The notes: a model not told the origin generated them from the sequence alone. Shown: positions 33,230-42,412, numbered from the stretch's first letter. The stretch: DNA of 64,000 nt from Collinsella sp. (GCA_019414345.1 DXMF01000022.1:14762-78761); one strand, 5' to 3'. A program made the numbers and translations.

Positions 33230-35110
33230 ATGCTCAATAATCACGAGGTCAATCTAACCGACGAGGAGGCCGCCGCCGAGGTCGCCCGTGTCGCAAGGAC
33301 CTACCCCGTGGTACGTTTGCTGTCGGCCGATCAGATTAAGAGCGAGCCTAACTGCCTGCTCGCCGGCGATCGCTGCCCTTGTCTGCGTCAGTCGAGTCTT
33401 GAGGCCTTGACAGATTCCGATGAGGTGTCGGAGCAACTGCTCAACGATGGTGTTGAGTACCGCGCCCGCCTGCGCCCTCTAAAGGTCGAGGGCGAGCCTC
33501 ATGTCTTGCTGATGGTGCGTCCGATTGATGAGCAAGAGGCTGCAGAAGAGGACCTTGTCTACACCGACGTGCTGACGGGCGTGTGCAATCGTCGATATTA
33601 CGAGGAAAAGCTCCGTAGCGCCCGCATGAAGGCCGGCGTTGCGATGATCGACCTTGATGATTTTAGGGTCTTCAACGATACGTGTGGCCGCCATGCCGGC
33701 GACCTTGCGCTCGGTGCTGTGGCAACAGCCATACGCAGCGGTATTCGTTCGACTGACGAACTTGTGCGCTATGGCTGCGACAAGTTTGTAGCTGTCATGC
33801 CCAATATTCCCTCCGATGACTTTGCCCGTCGTCTGCGTCAGGTATCCGATGCCGTTCATGCCACGATTATTCCGGGCCATGAGCACGTGAGCTTGACGGC
33901 ATGTGTTGGTGGCGTTCGCATTCATGGCGAGACGGTCGATGAGGGCGTTGGCCGCGCTGTCCAGTTACTGAGCCGTGCCAAGGCAAAAGCCGGTACGGTC
34001 GTGACCGATGGCGATTCCATCGAGGCCTTCCAAAGCGAAAAGCCTTCGGTGCTTATCGTCGATGACTCCGAGATGAACCGAGCCATTCTCAGCGAGATGC
34101 TCAAGGACGAGTATTGCATCCTCGAGGCCGATAACGGTCGTACGGCGCTCGATATGGTCGACCGTTATGGCGATGAGTTGTCGCTCGTGCTGCTGGACAT
34201 TGTCATGCCGGGCGCGAGCGGCTTTGAGGTACTGGCCGATCTGTCGCGCCGATCGGGTATCGACAATCTGCCTGTCATCATGATTTCGAGCGAAGATTCC
34301 GATGATATGGTTCTGCGCGCGTACGAGCTGGGCGCCTCAGACTATATCAACCGCCCGTTTGACTCCCGTGTCGTGCGCCGCCGCGTAAGCAACACCATCC
34401 GCCTATACGCCAAACAGCGCCGCCTGACGAACCTGCTGTCCCAGCAGTACAACGAGCGTGTCAAGAACAGTCGCATGCTCATCGATATCATGGCCGGCGT
34501 CATGGAGCTTCGCAACGGCGAGAGCGGCAGGCACGTTACGAACATCGAGAAGCTGACCGAGCTGCTGCTTGGCTGTCTGGTCCAGCGTAGCGGCACGATC
34601 TCCCTCGACAATGAGGAACGCTCCACGATCGCCCTGGCTTCGGCGCTGCACGATATCGGCAAGATGTCGATTGACGATGCGATTCTCAACAAGCCCGGAC
34701 GCCTTACGCCCGAGGAGTTCGAGATTATGAAGACGCATACCACGATCGGCGCCGACATGCTGCGTGAGCTGGGTAGTCATCACGCCGGCAATGCGCTTAT
34801 GGAATATGCGTACCAGATTGCGCGTTGGCACCACGAGCGCTGGGACGGCAAGGGTTATCCCGATGGCCTTAAGGGCGACGATATCCCCATCGCCGCGCAG
34901 GTGGTCTCGGTGGCTGACGTGTACGATGCACTGACGAGCGTGCGCGTGTACAAGGACGCTATCCCGCACGAGGAGGCGATCCAGATGATCCTGGACGGTA
35001 AGTGCGGCACCTTTAACCCGCTGCTGCTCGATTGTCTGCTCGAGGTGCAAGACCAAATTGCCGAGACGTTGGCACGCCCCGCCGATGTCGTCGCGTTTCC
35101 TACGATTTAG
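33230..35110 (+). CDS. Response regulator with degenerate GGDEF, REC and HD-GYP domains
   Basis: 626 residues. Residues ~105-265 are a diguanylate-cyclase-like domain (VYTDVLTGVCNRRYYEEKL) whose GGDEF signature has become YGCDKF (181-186), so no cyclase activity is expected. Residues ~272-390 are a receiver domain with phospho-acceptor D323 in LLDIVMPG; the usual Lys-Pro is Arg-Pro (NRPFD). Residues ~410-620 are a complete HD-GYP phosphodiesterase: HDIGK at 474-478, then HHERWDGKGYPDGLKGDDIP. The likely output is c-di-GMP hydrolysis or protein interaction controlled by phosphorylation. An Hpt protein follows 24 bases later in the same operon. The start has GAAAGGG upstream. Confidence 0.9.
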   Translation: MLNNHEVNLTDEEAAAEVARVARTYPVVRLLSADQIKSEPNCLLAGDRCPCLRQSSLEALTDSDEVSEQLLNDGVEYRARLRPLKVEGEPHVLLMVRPIDEQEAAEEDLVYTDVLTGVCNRRYYEEKLRSARMKAGVAMIDLDDFRVFNDTCGRHAGDLALGAVATAIRSGIRSTDELVRYGCDKFVAVMPNIPSDDFARRLRQVSDAVHATIIPGHEHVSLTACVGGVRIHGETVDEGVGRAVQLLSRAKAKAGTVVTDGDSIEAFQSEKPSVLIVDDSEMNRAILSEMLKDEYCILEADNGRTALDMVDRYGDELSLVLLDIVMPGASGFEVLADLSRRSGIDNLPVIMISSEDSDDMVLRAYELGASDYINRPFDSRVVRRRVSNTIRLYAKQRRLTNLLSQQYNERVKNSRMLIDIMAGVMELRNGESGRHVTNIEKLTELLLGCLVQRSGTISLDNEERSTIALASALHDIGKMSIDDAILNKPGRLTPEEFEIMKTHTTIGADMLRELGSHHAGNALMEYAYQIARWHHERWDGKGYPDGLKGDDIPIAAQVVSVADVYDALTSVRVYKDAIPHEEAIQMILDGKCGTFNPLLLDCLLEVQDQIAETLARPADVVAFPTI

Positions 35111-35134
35111 TTTGACCAAAGGAGTTTTTAATCC

Positions 35135-35491
35135 ATGATTTCCATGCGTGAGGCGTATGAGAAGATCGGCGCTAATTATGATGACGCGTGTGCTCGGCTG
35201 ATGGGCGGGGAAATGCTTGCCCGCTTTGCCCTCAAGTTTTTAGATGACGAGAGCATGGACAAGCTGGAGGCTGCCATGGCGGCGGGAGACGCCGAGGAAG
35301 CGTTTATGGCAGCGCACACGCTCAAGGGCGTGAGCCAGAACCTGGGATTCGATAATCTGTACGAGCCGGCGGTCGTGGTGACCGAGGCGCTGCGCGGCGC
35401 CGATGCCGTTGACGGCGCTCGCGAGGGAATGCATGCGCTGCAGCAGCAATATGCGGCTACGATGTCGGCCCTGCGCGAGGCGGCCGAGTAA
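35135..35491 (+). CDS. Histidine phosphotransfer (Hpt) domain protein
   Basis: 118 residues, a four-helix Hpt domain alone. AAHTLKGVSQNLGF contains the phosphorylatable H61 and the KG and Asn/Leu pattern of the family. AAAGGAG precedes the ATG. Its position directly after the REC/HD-GYP gene suggests it passes phosphate to or from D323 of that protein; no histidine kinase is nearby, so the donor must be encoded elsewhere. Confidence 0.9.
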   Translation: MISMREAYEKIGANYDDACARLMGGEMLARFALKFLDDESMDKLEAAMAAGDAEEAFMAAHTLKGVSQNLGFDNLYEPAVVVTEALRGADAVDGAREGMHALQQQYAATMSALREAAE

Positions 35492-35516
35492 GAGGTTGTG
35501 AGCCTTGATGACTATG

Positions 35517-35578
35517 AGAGTGGATAATCTCCCGTTTTAGGCCCGGTGGTGGCCTCAAAGTGGGAGATTATCCACTCT
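35517..35578 (+). terminator. Palindrome after the Hpt gene
   Basis: AGAGTGGATAATCTCCC and GGGAGATTATCCACTCT are perfect 17-bp arms around an inner GGCC hairpin. Its style is like the other dispersed palindromes. Confidence 0.65.
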
Positions 35579-35721
35579 CGTTCGATACGTGTCCAAAAAT
35601 CCACTCTCACCCCTTCTGATTAGTGAATGGCCTATGCGCACTGGCGGGGCTTTCCGCATGCAATCCATATCGTTGTTCGATAAACTATTCGGATAACGAT
35701 AGATTCGATGAGGGTGAGTGT

Positions 35722-36282
35722 ATGTCCAACAGCGTTCAGCGTATGGCCAAGGCGGGCGAGACTGTAAGGAAGCTTGGCTTTTGCATGGCGGTCGTTTTTG
35801 CGGGAATGCTCGTCGCTTTCGCCGCGTTGGTTGTTTACGTGATCTGGTATGCGGTTGCAAACGCTGCTTCTGTCGATTCTTTCGGTGTTGTGACGCTTCT
35901 CAATGGCGGGTGCATCGTTATCCCAAGCGGACTGTGCATGGCGCTTGCCATGGGTATTTCGCTTGTCGTTTTGTGCGGAATCAGCCGCGACATTTCGCGG
36001 GGCGTATCGCCCTTTACCAGGGCGCATGTGCGGCTTATCCGTGTTCTCGCGCTTGCCTTTGCTGTTAACGCCGCGGTTTCGCTTGTTGGTGCCTATGGAT
36101 CGGTCAATCTCACCATTGGCGGACTGGAGCTTTACATCGTGCCTCATTCCTTTGTTATTGAGATTTGCCAAGGCGCTACCTTTGATGCGGGGTCGTTTAT
36201 CGGCGCAGTTGTCTGTCTGTTTATCTCGGCGATTTGGAGTTATGCCTCGCTGCTCCAGGAGCAGTCTGACGAGCTTGTGTAG
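35722..36282 (+). CDS. DUF2975-like membrane protein
   Basis: 186 residues with four predicted helices: FCMAVVFAGMLVAFAALVVYVIW, CIVIPSGLCMALAMGISLVVLC, VLALAFAVNAAVSLVGAYG and FIGAVVCLFISAIWSYASLL. The phrase SRDISRGVSPFT between helices 2 and 3 is typical of DUF2975. In Firmicutes and Actinobacteria this family is nearly always followed by a small YozG-like HTH gene, as here 8 bases on. ATG 35722 begins with a basic N terminus; the open frame upstream is ignored. Function unknown, perhaps a sensor for the HTH protein. Confidence 0.75.
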   Translation: MSNSVQRMAKAGETVRKLGFCMAVVFAGMLVAFAALVVYVIWYAVANAASVDSFGVVTLLNGGCIVIPSGLCMALAMGISLVVLCGISRDISRGVSPFTRAHVRLIRVLALAFAVNAAVSLVGAYGSVNLTIGGLELYIVPHSFVIEICQGATFDAGSFIGAVVCLFISAIWSYASLLQEQSDELV

Positions 36283-36290
36283 GAGGAAAC

Positions 36291-36620
36291 ATGAGCTATC
36301 TCATCATCGAGCTTGAGACGCAGCTGCTTAAGACCGGAAAGACCAGCTCTGATCTGATTCGTGCCACGGGGCATACTCCGGCTAATATTTCTAAGCTAAG
36401 AAACGGAAAAATTAAAGCTATTCGTCTTAAGACGCTTCTTGAAATCTGTGATGAGCTTGATTGTCAACCGGGAGATATTATTCAGCGCGTGAGCGAGAAA
36501 GAGCTCGAGGAGCTTATTGTCGAGCGCGCAAAAAATGTCGTGAGACAGATGCGGGATGGCGGAGGCAACGAGGCGTCGCTTCCGACATCAGTCTTTGCTG
36601 TCGATTTGAGCGACGAGTAG
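36291..36620 (+). CDS. YozG-like XRE-family regulator
   Basis: 109 residues with AGGAGG 5 bases upstream. HTH in residues 5-70: TSSDLIRATGHTPANISKLR followed by KAIRLKTLLEICDELDCQPGD, the typical Cro/C1 pattern. A 40-residue charged tail follows. Paired with the membrane protein upstream. Confidence 0.88.
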   Translation: MSYLIIELETQLLKTGKTSSDLIRATGHTPANISKLRNGKIKAIRLKTLLEICDELDCQPGDIIQRVSEKELEELIVERAKNVVRQMRDGGGNEASLPTSVFAVDLSDE

Positions 36621-36654
36621 CATAAGACGAACAGCTAAAACGAAGTATCAGCGT

Positions 36655-36689
36655 GAAGGGACCCGTGTCTAACACGGGTCCCTTCTTTT
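36655..36689 (+). terminator. Rho-independent terminator
   Basis: GAAGGGACCCGTGT and ACACGGGTCCCTTC form a perfect 14-bp stem with a 3-base loop, followed by TTTT. Confidence 0.93.
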
Positions 36690-36764
36690 AGACTATCTTG
36701 ACAAATATGAGTTATCGAAAAACAATAATAACCATGGAAAACGATAAAGGAAAGAAGGAACGAT

Positions 36765-37526
36765 ATGAGCGGTTTTTCTATCAAGCAGAACGGGGGCCCA
36801 ATGAACGCATCAGCAATAAAGCTATCAAAAGTTTCAAAACGCTACGGGAAACGGCGCGTTTTGCATGACGTTTCCTTCGAGGTGCATCAGTCTGAGCTCT
36901 GTGCCCTTGTTGGTGCAAACGGGGCGGGTAAAAGCACGCTTATTAAAATAGTGCTGGGCCTCTGTGAGCCATCGTCGGGGAGCGTGGAGCTCTTTGGAGG
37001 CAAGTCGAAAAAAGAGCTGAGCCTGATGCGGACGCGTGTCGGCTATGTGCCAGATTCCAGTGGAGCATACCAATCCCTCAGTGCGGTTGAGAATCTCCAA
37101 ATCCGATGTTCGGAATGGGGGCTTGATGCGAATCGTGAGATTCCTCGCGTTTTGAGCCTAGTCGGGCTGGACGTCGAAGAGAAAAAGAGCGTGAGCAGTT
37201 TTTCTCTGGGAATGAAACGGCGGCTGGATATAGCTACAGCTTTGTTGGGTGACACTGATCTGCTTATTTTTGATGAGCCAGCAAACGGGTTGGACCCGCT
37301 GGGCATCGAGAGTATATGGGCCCTTATCGGTCAATTGAATCGAGAACAGGGTAAGACCATGCTCATCTCTAGCCATGATTTGGATGAGTTGACATCAGTT
37401 GCAACAAGTTGCGTGTTTATCCATGACGGCGAACTGCTGAAAAAGGAACCGATGGACGTCATAAGGGATGAGGCATCGTCCCTAAAAGAGTATTACAGGC
37501 GCTTGATGAACGCGGTCTCGCTATGA
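36765..37526 (+). CDS. ABC transporter ATP-binding protein, ABC-2/bacteriocin-immunity type
   Basis: 253 residues: Walker A GANGAGKST, Q-loop GYVPDSSGAYQSLSAVENL, signature FSLGMKRRLDIATAL, Walker B LLIFDEPANGLDP and switch SSHDLDEL. The FSLGMKRRL signature is characteristic of BcrA/LanF-type and Nat-type exporters. AGAAGGA lies ahead of the ATG; ATG 36801 is an alternative. It forms an operon with two membrane proteins, its stop overlapping the next start (ATGA). The three-gene layout recalls lantibiotic self-immunity LanFEG, but no peptide gene lies nearby, so another exported substrate is equally possible. Confidence 0.9.
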   Translation: MSGFSIKQNGGPMNASAIKLSKVSKRYGKRRVLHDVSFEVHQSELCALVGANGAGKSTLIKIVLGLCEPSSGSVELFGGKSKKELSLMRTRVGYVPDSSGAYQSLSAVENLQIRCSEWGLDANREIPRVLSLVGLDVEEKKSVSSFSLGMKRRLDIATALLGDTDLLIFDEPANGLDPLGIESIWALIGQLNREQGKTMLISSHDLDELTSVATSCVFIHDGELLKKEPMDVIRDEASSLKEYYRRLMNAVSL

Positions 37527-38347
37527 AGCGGGCGATCCATCCCATAAAGGCAGATATGATGCGTCTACACAGGATGTTTCCGGCGCAGTTTGGTCTTACG
37601 CTTATGTTGGCGTGCGGTCTTCTCTTCGGTGTTTTTCTAAATAACGGAGCAACGTTGCTAGGCTTTGGCTATGGCGTTTGTGGGGAGGATATTGGTTTCC
37701 TCTGGAATGCAATCGATCCTTCTGCGCCTGATGAGTCCCTTGCGCGCAGCGCTTTTGCCGGTACATCCCTGTTCGTTCCACTCATCGTTTGTTTGGTGCT
37801 TTTACAGGAGCATGGCTATAAAGAGGGATACCGAATTTCTTCAGCAAGAGGTCTCGCCCGCTTTAATGGGGCTCTGGCACATGTGCTTTCGTCTGCTTTA
37901 ATAGTCGGTGCAGCTTATAGCGCACTTTGCCTTCTTTTGTTTGCAATAGCCATAATGCGTGGGGGGCAAAACTACACGCACGGCATGCTGGCTGCATTTT
38001 TGCCTGCGATGATAATCAACGCCGTATTGGTGATATCGGTTGCGTTGGAGACGATGACCATCTATCGGATTACAGGCAGCGCTGTATTGAGCGGGGCTGT
38101 AATAATAATTGGATTTGTCATGAGCTTGACGCTCTACGGAACCTTCCTTCAGGCACCTATACCATCCTTGCGATGGATCTTCCTCCTTCCGGGGCCGTAC
38201 CTTGGAGCCGGATGTGCCCTTGGGTATAGCGATATGGGGCAGCTGACGCTTCTGGGATATGGCGTGGCAGCTGGCTGTCTATCGGTATTGATTTACGCTC
38301 TCGTGACCTGTCGTGTCGGAGGTGTGCTCAATGGCTCGTCAGATTAA
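37523..38347 (+). CDS. ABC-2 type permease subunit 1
   Basis: 274 residues with about six membrane helices (LTLMLACGLLFGVFL, LFVPLIVCLVLLQEHGY, HVLSSALIVGAAYSALCLLLFAIAIM, AAFLPAMIINAVLVISVAL, VLSGAVIIIGFVMSLTLYG, LLGYGVAAGCLSVLIYALV). It starts inside the last codon of the ATPase gene and overlaps the next permease by 17 bases, so expression is coupled. Sequence alone does not identify the substrate. Confidence 0.82.
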   Translation: MKRAIHPIKADMMRLHRMFPAQFGLTLMLACGLLFGVFLNNGATLLGFGYGVCGEDIGFLWNAIDPSAPDESLARSAFAGTSLFVPLIVCLVLLQEHGYKEGYRISSARGLARFNGALAHVLSSALIVGAAYSALCLLLFAIAIMRGGQNYTHGMLAAFLPAMIINAVLVISVALETMTIYRITGSAVLSGAVIIIGFVMSLTLYGTFLQAPIPSLRWIFLLPGPYLGAGCALGYSDMGQLTLLGYGVAAGCLSVLIYALVTCRVGGVLNGSSD

Positions 38348-39149
38348 AAGGTTCCTCCATTCAGAATTGAAGCATGTAAGCGAATGGACGTACGTCTTAA
38401 TCCTGGCAATTTATGCGTGTATGGTGATATTGCAGCTTAATTCTTTCCCGATGTGGTTCTGTAGCCTCCGCGAGGGCAGTTTCTTGGGCTTTTTCCCAGA
38501 CCCGACGCTTAAACTGTCGGCAGAGGACGCCCTTCTATTTGGTAATGCAGAGGTTTTTCGCGGTCTGCTGTTCAACGTAGCCCCGTTGGCTCATGCATTG
38601 TTCTTTCCGTTCATCGCGGCTTGCATTGTGCCGCGCTTTGTCAGTTCGGGCTTTATTGAGGAACCGTGGGGGTTGTCGGAGGCTCGGGGAGGGAAGCGTG
38701 TGTGCGCTATCGTTGCGCGAGTGGTGCTGTCTTCTTTTGCCCTTTTGGGCGCGTTTATCTTGTCGAGTGTCGTTTTGTACTGTCTTAACTGCGTAATCGT
38801 TTTGGATGCTCAGCAGTATTTCAACCTGAATATTTTTTGCTATCGACTTCTTCTGGCGAGTGTCGTCTGCCTTGCATACGTGGTCTCTTGCGTGATTGCT
38901 GTTTCCTATTTTGGATCCGGCTTCGGTCCGATTGGCATGCTGCTGCTTGTCAACGTTGTAGCGATCTACATACAGCTCGGGGCCATTTCCATGCTTCCGC
39001 TTCCGTCCTCGATGCTCATGTGGATTTGTGGCGTGACCCCGTTGGGGAATAGTCAATGCATTTCGATTCTAATTGACTGCCTAATTAACGTAGCAAGCGT
39101 TTTTACCATTTGCTTTACCGTAGACCGATTGCGGTCGAGATTTCTTTGA
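38331..39149 (+). CDS. ABC-2 type permease subunit 2
   Basis: 272 residues from ATG 38331, with GGAGGTG 8 bases ahead; a GTG six codons earlier is possible. About six hydrophobic helices with the second-subunit topology (YVLILAIYACMVILQL, HALFFPFIAACIVPRF, VVLSSFALLGAFILSSVVLYCL, LASVVCLAYVVSCVIAVSYFG, GMLLLVNVVAIYIQLG, CLINVASVFTICFTV). Likely pairs with the upstream permease and ATPase as a heteromeric exporter. Confidence 0.82.
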   Translation: MARQIKRFLHSELKHVSEWTYVLILAIYACMVILQLNSFPMWFCSLREGSFLGFFPDPTLKLSAEDALLFGNAEVFRGLLFNVAPLAHALFFPFIAACIVPRFVSSGFIEEPWGLSEARGGKRVCAIVARVVLSSFALLGAFILSSVVLYCLNCVIVLDAQQYFNLNIFCYRLLLASVVCLAYVVSCVIAVSYFGSGFGPIGMLLLVNVVAIYIQLGAISMLPLPSSMLMWICGVTPLGNSQCISILIDCLINVASVFTICFTVDRLRSRFL

Positions 39150-39189
39150 TTGTTTGTGAGGGATAATCATACCGAGCATACCAAATACA

Positions 39190-39225
39190 GGGGGGCGGGC
39201 ACCGTGGCTGGTGTCCGCCCCCCCC
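39190..39225 (+). terminator. Terminator of the ABC-2 operon
   Basis: GGGGGGCGGGCACC / GGTGTCCGCCCCCC stem with a GTGGCT loop, within 80 bases of the last stop; it may also serve the converging minus-strand gene. Confidence 0.75.
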
Positions 39226-39259
39226 GTCATGGAAAGCTTTAGCCTGTGTGATTCGCGAG

Positions 39260-40069
39260 CTAGCGGGCCTGTTTTACTTTGGCCGCTGCCTCGACAAACG
39301 ACTTCCACAGGTTAAAGTCGGTCTCGAGCGTCTGCCAGGTGTACTCGGGGTGCCATTGCACGCCCAGGCAGAAAGGCTGGCCTTCGACTTCGATGCACTC
39401 GGGAACGCCATCGGTTGCCTTGGCGACCAAGCGCGTGCTTTTACCCAGACGATCGACGCAGCAGTGGTGTGCCGAGTTGGTCTGGATCAGCCTGTGCCCG
39501 CCAACCGCGCGCTCCAGCAGCGAGCCCGGCACGACCTCGACAGGGTGCACGGGGTCGTTGAGCACGTGGGTGTGGCGCCACTGCGTGCGGCCCTCGCGAG
39601 CGCCCAGGCTCGGCACGTCCATGCATAGGGTGCCGCCAGTGGCGACATTGAGCAACTGCGTGCCGCGGCAGGTGGTAAAGAGCGGCTTTTTAGCACGGAG
39701 CACCTCGCCGACCAGCTTAAACTCAAAGCTATCGCGGATCTCGCAGCAGAGGGTGGGGTCGTAGGGTCGATCATCGCCCCAGCGCTTGGGGTTGACGTCC
39801 GGGCCGCCGGGAATGGCGATGCCGTCAGCGATTTCCACGTAATGACGGATAACGTCGACGTCTTCGGTAATGGACATCTGCAGCGGCAGGCCGCCAGCGG
39901 CAAGGATGGCATCGACAAAGACACTTGCGATTTCCTCGTTGGGGGAGAGCGTCTCGCTCAAAAACGGTTTTGCCTCTTCCCAACGCGGCGCGACGAGGAT
40001 GAGCGGACGGTCGGCGGGGGCAACGTCGACGTGCGGGGTGTATGACGATGAAGTACGAGTTCCGATCAT
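39260..40069 (-). CDS. Gamma-glutamyl-GABA hydrolase-like class I glutamine amidotransferase (peptidase C26)
   Basis: 269 residues from ATG 40069; ATG 40111, 11 bases after the stop of the ATPase gene, is an alternative, and neither has a strong ribosome site. The nucleophile is the Cys in LFTTCRGTQLLNVATGG, preceded by GIAIPGGPDVNPKRWG. The catalytic His-x-Glu lies in CLGVQWHPEYTW. PuuD-type hydrolases release glutamate from gamma-glutamyl amides. Its place as last gene of a glutamate/glutamine uptake operon fits scavenging of gamma-glutamyl compounds; that link is inferred. Confidence 0.85.
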   Translation of the reverse strand: MIGTRTSSSYTPHVDVAPADRPLILVAPRWEEAKPFLSETLSPNEEIASVFVDAILAAGGLPLQMSITEDVDVIRHYVEIADGIAIPGGPDVNPKRWGDDRPYDPTLCCEIRDSFEFKLVGEVLRAKKPLFTTCRGTQLLNVATGGTLCMDVPSLGAREGRTQWRHTHVLNDPVHPVEVVPGSLLERAVGGHRLIQTNSAHHCCVDRLGKSTRLVAKATDGVPECIEVEGQPFCLGVQWHPEYTWQTLETDFNLWKSFVEAAAKVKQAR

Positions 40070-40121
40070 AGGTGTAACTTTCGAGTTTGGATGGTCATGG
40101 CGAGCGAACATGGCAATTGAG

Positions 40122-40886
40122 CTAGTGGCCCTTGATGGAGTTGAGGAAGTCCTGGGCGCGCTTGGTCTGGGGATGGTCGAAGAACTCGTCGGGCGTGCCG
40201 GTTTCCACGATCTGGCCGTCGGCCATAAACACGACGCGGTCGGCCACGCGGCGGGCGAAGTTCATCTCGTGCGTGATGACGATCATCGTCATACCCTGCT
40301 GGGCCAGACGGACCATGACCTCGAGCACCTCGTTGATCATTTCGGGATCGAGGGCGCTCGTGGGCTCGTCAAAGAGCATGGCCTTGGGCTGCATGGCAAG
40401 CGAGCGGGCGATGGCTACACGCTGTTGCTGGCCGCCCGAGAGCTGTGCGGGCACCTTATCGGCCTGCTCGGCAACGCCCACGCGGCCCAGCAGGTCCATG
40501 GCACGCTCGCGGGCCTCGTCCTTGGAGACGCCCAGCACATCGACCGGTCCCAGCATGACGTTCTGCAGTACGGTCATATGTGCGAACAGGTTGAACTGCT
40601 GAAACACCATGCCCAGCTCGGCACGCATGCGGGCAAGGTCCTTGCCTTCCTGCGGCAAGGGTTGGCCCTCGATGAGGATCTCGCCCGAGTCGATGGTCTC
40701 CAAGCGGTTGATGGTGCGGCACATGGTCGACTTGCCCGAGCCCGAGGGCCCGATCACGACGACGACCTCGCCGCGGTCGACCGAGAGATTGATGTCGTTG
40801 AGGACATGTAGATCGCCATAGTGCTTATCGACGTGTCTGAGCTCGATCAGCGGCTGATTGCCGGTTGAAGAGGTGCTCTGTGCCAT
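40122..40886 (-). CDS. glnQ: Polar amino acid ABC transporter ATP-binding protein (GlnQ/GluA type)
   Basis: 254 residues. Walker A is GPSGSGKST, Q-loop GMVFQQFNLFAHMTVLQNV, signature LSGGQQQRVAIARSL, Walker B MLFDEPTSALDPEM and switch THEM. The phrase FAHMTVLQNVMLGP and the overall length are typical of PAAT-family ATPases. It is encoded after the two permeases and the binding protein on the same strand, completing an importer. Confidence 0.93.
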   Translation of the reverse strand: MAQSTSSTGNQPLIELRHVDKHYGDLHVLNDINLSVDRGEVVVVIGPSGSGKSTMCRTINRLETIDSGEILIEGQPLPQEGKDLARMRAELGMVFQQFNLFAHMTVLQNVMLGPVDVLGVSKDEARERAMDLLGRVGVAEQADKVPAQLSGGQQQRVAIARSLAMQPKAMLFDEPTSALDPEMINEVLEVMVRLAQQGMTMIVITHEMNFARRVADRVVFMADGQIVETGTPDEFFDHPQTKRAQDFLNSIKGH

Positions 40887-40922
40887 GGTGCTCGGCTCCT
40901 TATGATTCGAAATGGTAAAGCG

Positions 40923-41756
40923 TTAGCGGATGATGGTCGCACCGGTCTTGTGCGAAACGTAGACAGCGGCCTTGTTGATCGCGACGTTGATGAGGATGTA
41001 GATGACCGCGATTACCAGGTAGACCGACACGAGAGCGTCGTAGTTGGTAATGAGCACGCGGGCGTTTTGCATGAGGTCGGGGTAGCTCACCACGTAGGCG
41101 ACGGTGGTGTCTTTAACAACGACCACGAGCTGCGAAATCAACGACGGAATGATAAATCGAATCGCCTGCGGCAACACGATTTTAAAGGTGATTTTAGCTT
41201 TGGAGAGACCGAGTGCCTGGGCGGCTTCGACCTGGCCGCGCGGCACGGCGTTAACGCCGGCACGGAAGATCTCGGCAAGTACGCCGGCTGCAGCGAGCGC
41301 GACGGGAAGCGTGAGCATCCAAAACGACGGCAGCGCGATCTTGTACTGGGGCAGCACCAAAAAGAAGAAGTAGATGAACAGCAGACTCGGCACGCCGCGG
41401 AAGAAATCGGTGAGCACGCGGCAGACCAGCTGCAGCGGCTTAATGTCGCTGGTACGGCCGAGCATAAGGGCTAAGCCCAGCACCAGCGCGATGGCGCCGG
41501 CGGTGAGTGCGACTTTGACGGTGCCCTCAAAGCCGGCAAGCAAGAACTTCCAGGTGGTGAGGTGCGTGAAGAAATACCAATAGTGGACCGAAAGCTGGCC
41601 GGTCACATAAAAGCGCTGCAGTACCAGGACGACGAGTGCGGCGACGGCAACAAGCGAGATGGCGGTGCCGATGCGAATCTTGGTGCGCATCTTGGGGCCG
41701 GGAGCCTCGTAGAGCGCATCGCGCATGGTGAGCGCGGAGGTGGGGTGCTTGCTCAT
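40923..41756 (-). CDS. Polar amino acid ABC permease, GluD type
   Basis: 277 residues. An N-terminal cytoplasmic segment with a first helix (IGTAISLVAVAALVVLVLQRFY) is followed by the HisM-type permease domain. The EAA loop is GVLAEIFRAGVNAVPRGQVEAAQALGLS. Its start overlaps the stop of the partner permease by 4 bases. The extra N-terminal helix is the distinguishing mark of GluD versus GluC in actinobacterial glutamate uptake; assignment to glutamate remains an inference from organisation. Confidence 0.88.
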   Translation of the reverse strand: MSKHPTSALTMRDALYEAPGPKMRTKIRIGTAISLVAVAALVVLVLQRFYVTGQLSVHYWYFFTHLTTWKFLLAGFEGTVKVALTAGAIALVLGLALMLGRTSDIKPLQLVCRVLTDFFRGVPSLLFIYFFFLVLPQYKIALPSFWMLTLPVALAAAGVLAEIFRAGVNAVPRGQVEAAQALGLSKAKITFKIVLPQAIRFIIPSLISQLVVVVKDTTVAYVVSYPDLMQNARVLITNYDALVSVYLVIAVIYILINVAINKAAVYVSHKTGATIIR

Positions 41757-42412
41757 CGGAGGATCCTCACCTTCTTATCGATGTAGTTGCCAATGTGGCT
41801 CACCACAAAGGCCGTGCCCAGGTAGCCGAGCGCCGAGATAAAGAACGCGGCGACGCCGCCGAGCGAGCGCGTGTTGATGTAGCTCACCACGCCGGTGAGC
41901 TCCTGCGGCTTAAGCGGCACCTGGCTGCCCAAGGCGGTAGTGAGCATGACGGCGATAAAGAGGTTGGTCATGGGTAATACGCTCGAGCGCAGCGCCTGCG
42001 GAATCACGATCTTGGCGAGGATACGGCTGAAGCTCATACCGAGCGAACGTGCAGCTTCGACCTGGCCGACGCCGACGGTGTTGATGCCGCTCATAAAGTT
42101 CTCGGAGCCAAAGGCCGAGCCCAAAAGGACCGTGGCGACGATAACGCAGGTGCGATAGGGCAGGACGACCTTGAGCGGCGGCAGTGCGTAGACGACGATG
42201 ATGAGCAGCGCGATGCCGGGGATGTTACGGAAGACCTGGACATACAGGTCGCCAAAGACGCGCAGCGGCTTGAGCGGCGACACGCGCATCACGGTGACGG
42301 CGACGGCCAGCACCATGGCGATGGTAAACGACTCAAGCGTCATGCCCCAGGTTGCGAGCAGCGCGTCGATATAGTTCTGGCCATAGAGCGACCAGAGCTC
42401 GGAGAGACTCAT
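41753..42412 (-). CDS. Polar amino acid ABC permease, GluC type
   Basis: 219 residues, the compact permease of the pair. The EAA loop is ENFMSGINTVGVGQVEAARSLGMS, and five helices include MTLESFTIAMVLAVAVTVM and IPGIALLIIVVYALPP. It is first after the binding-protein gene, with AGGAGG close to its start, and separated from that gene by a hairpin that can lower downstream expression. Confidence 0.88.
   Translation of the reverse strand: MSLSELWSLYGQNYIDALLATWGMTLESFTIAMVLAVAVTVMRVSPLKPLRVFGDLYVQVFRNIPGIALLIIVVYALPPLKVVLPYRTCVIVATVLLGSAFGSENFMSGINTVGVGQVEAARSLGMSFSRILAKIVIPQALRSSVLPMTNLFIAVMLTTALGSQVPLKPQELTGVVSYINTRSLGGVAAFFISALGYLGTAFVVSHIGNYIDKKVRILR

Noticed and set aside
36765..39149. Lantibiotic immunity LanFEG operon
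   Set aside because: The ATPase signature fits, but no peptide or modification gene is near; left as a general ABC-2 exporter.
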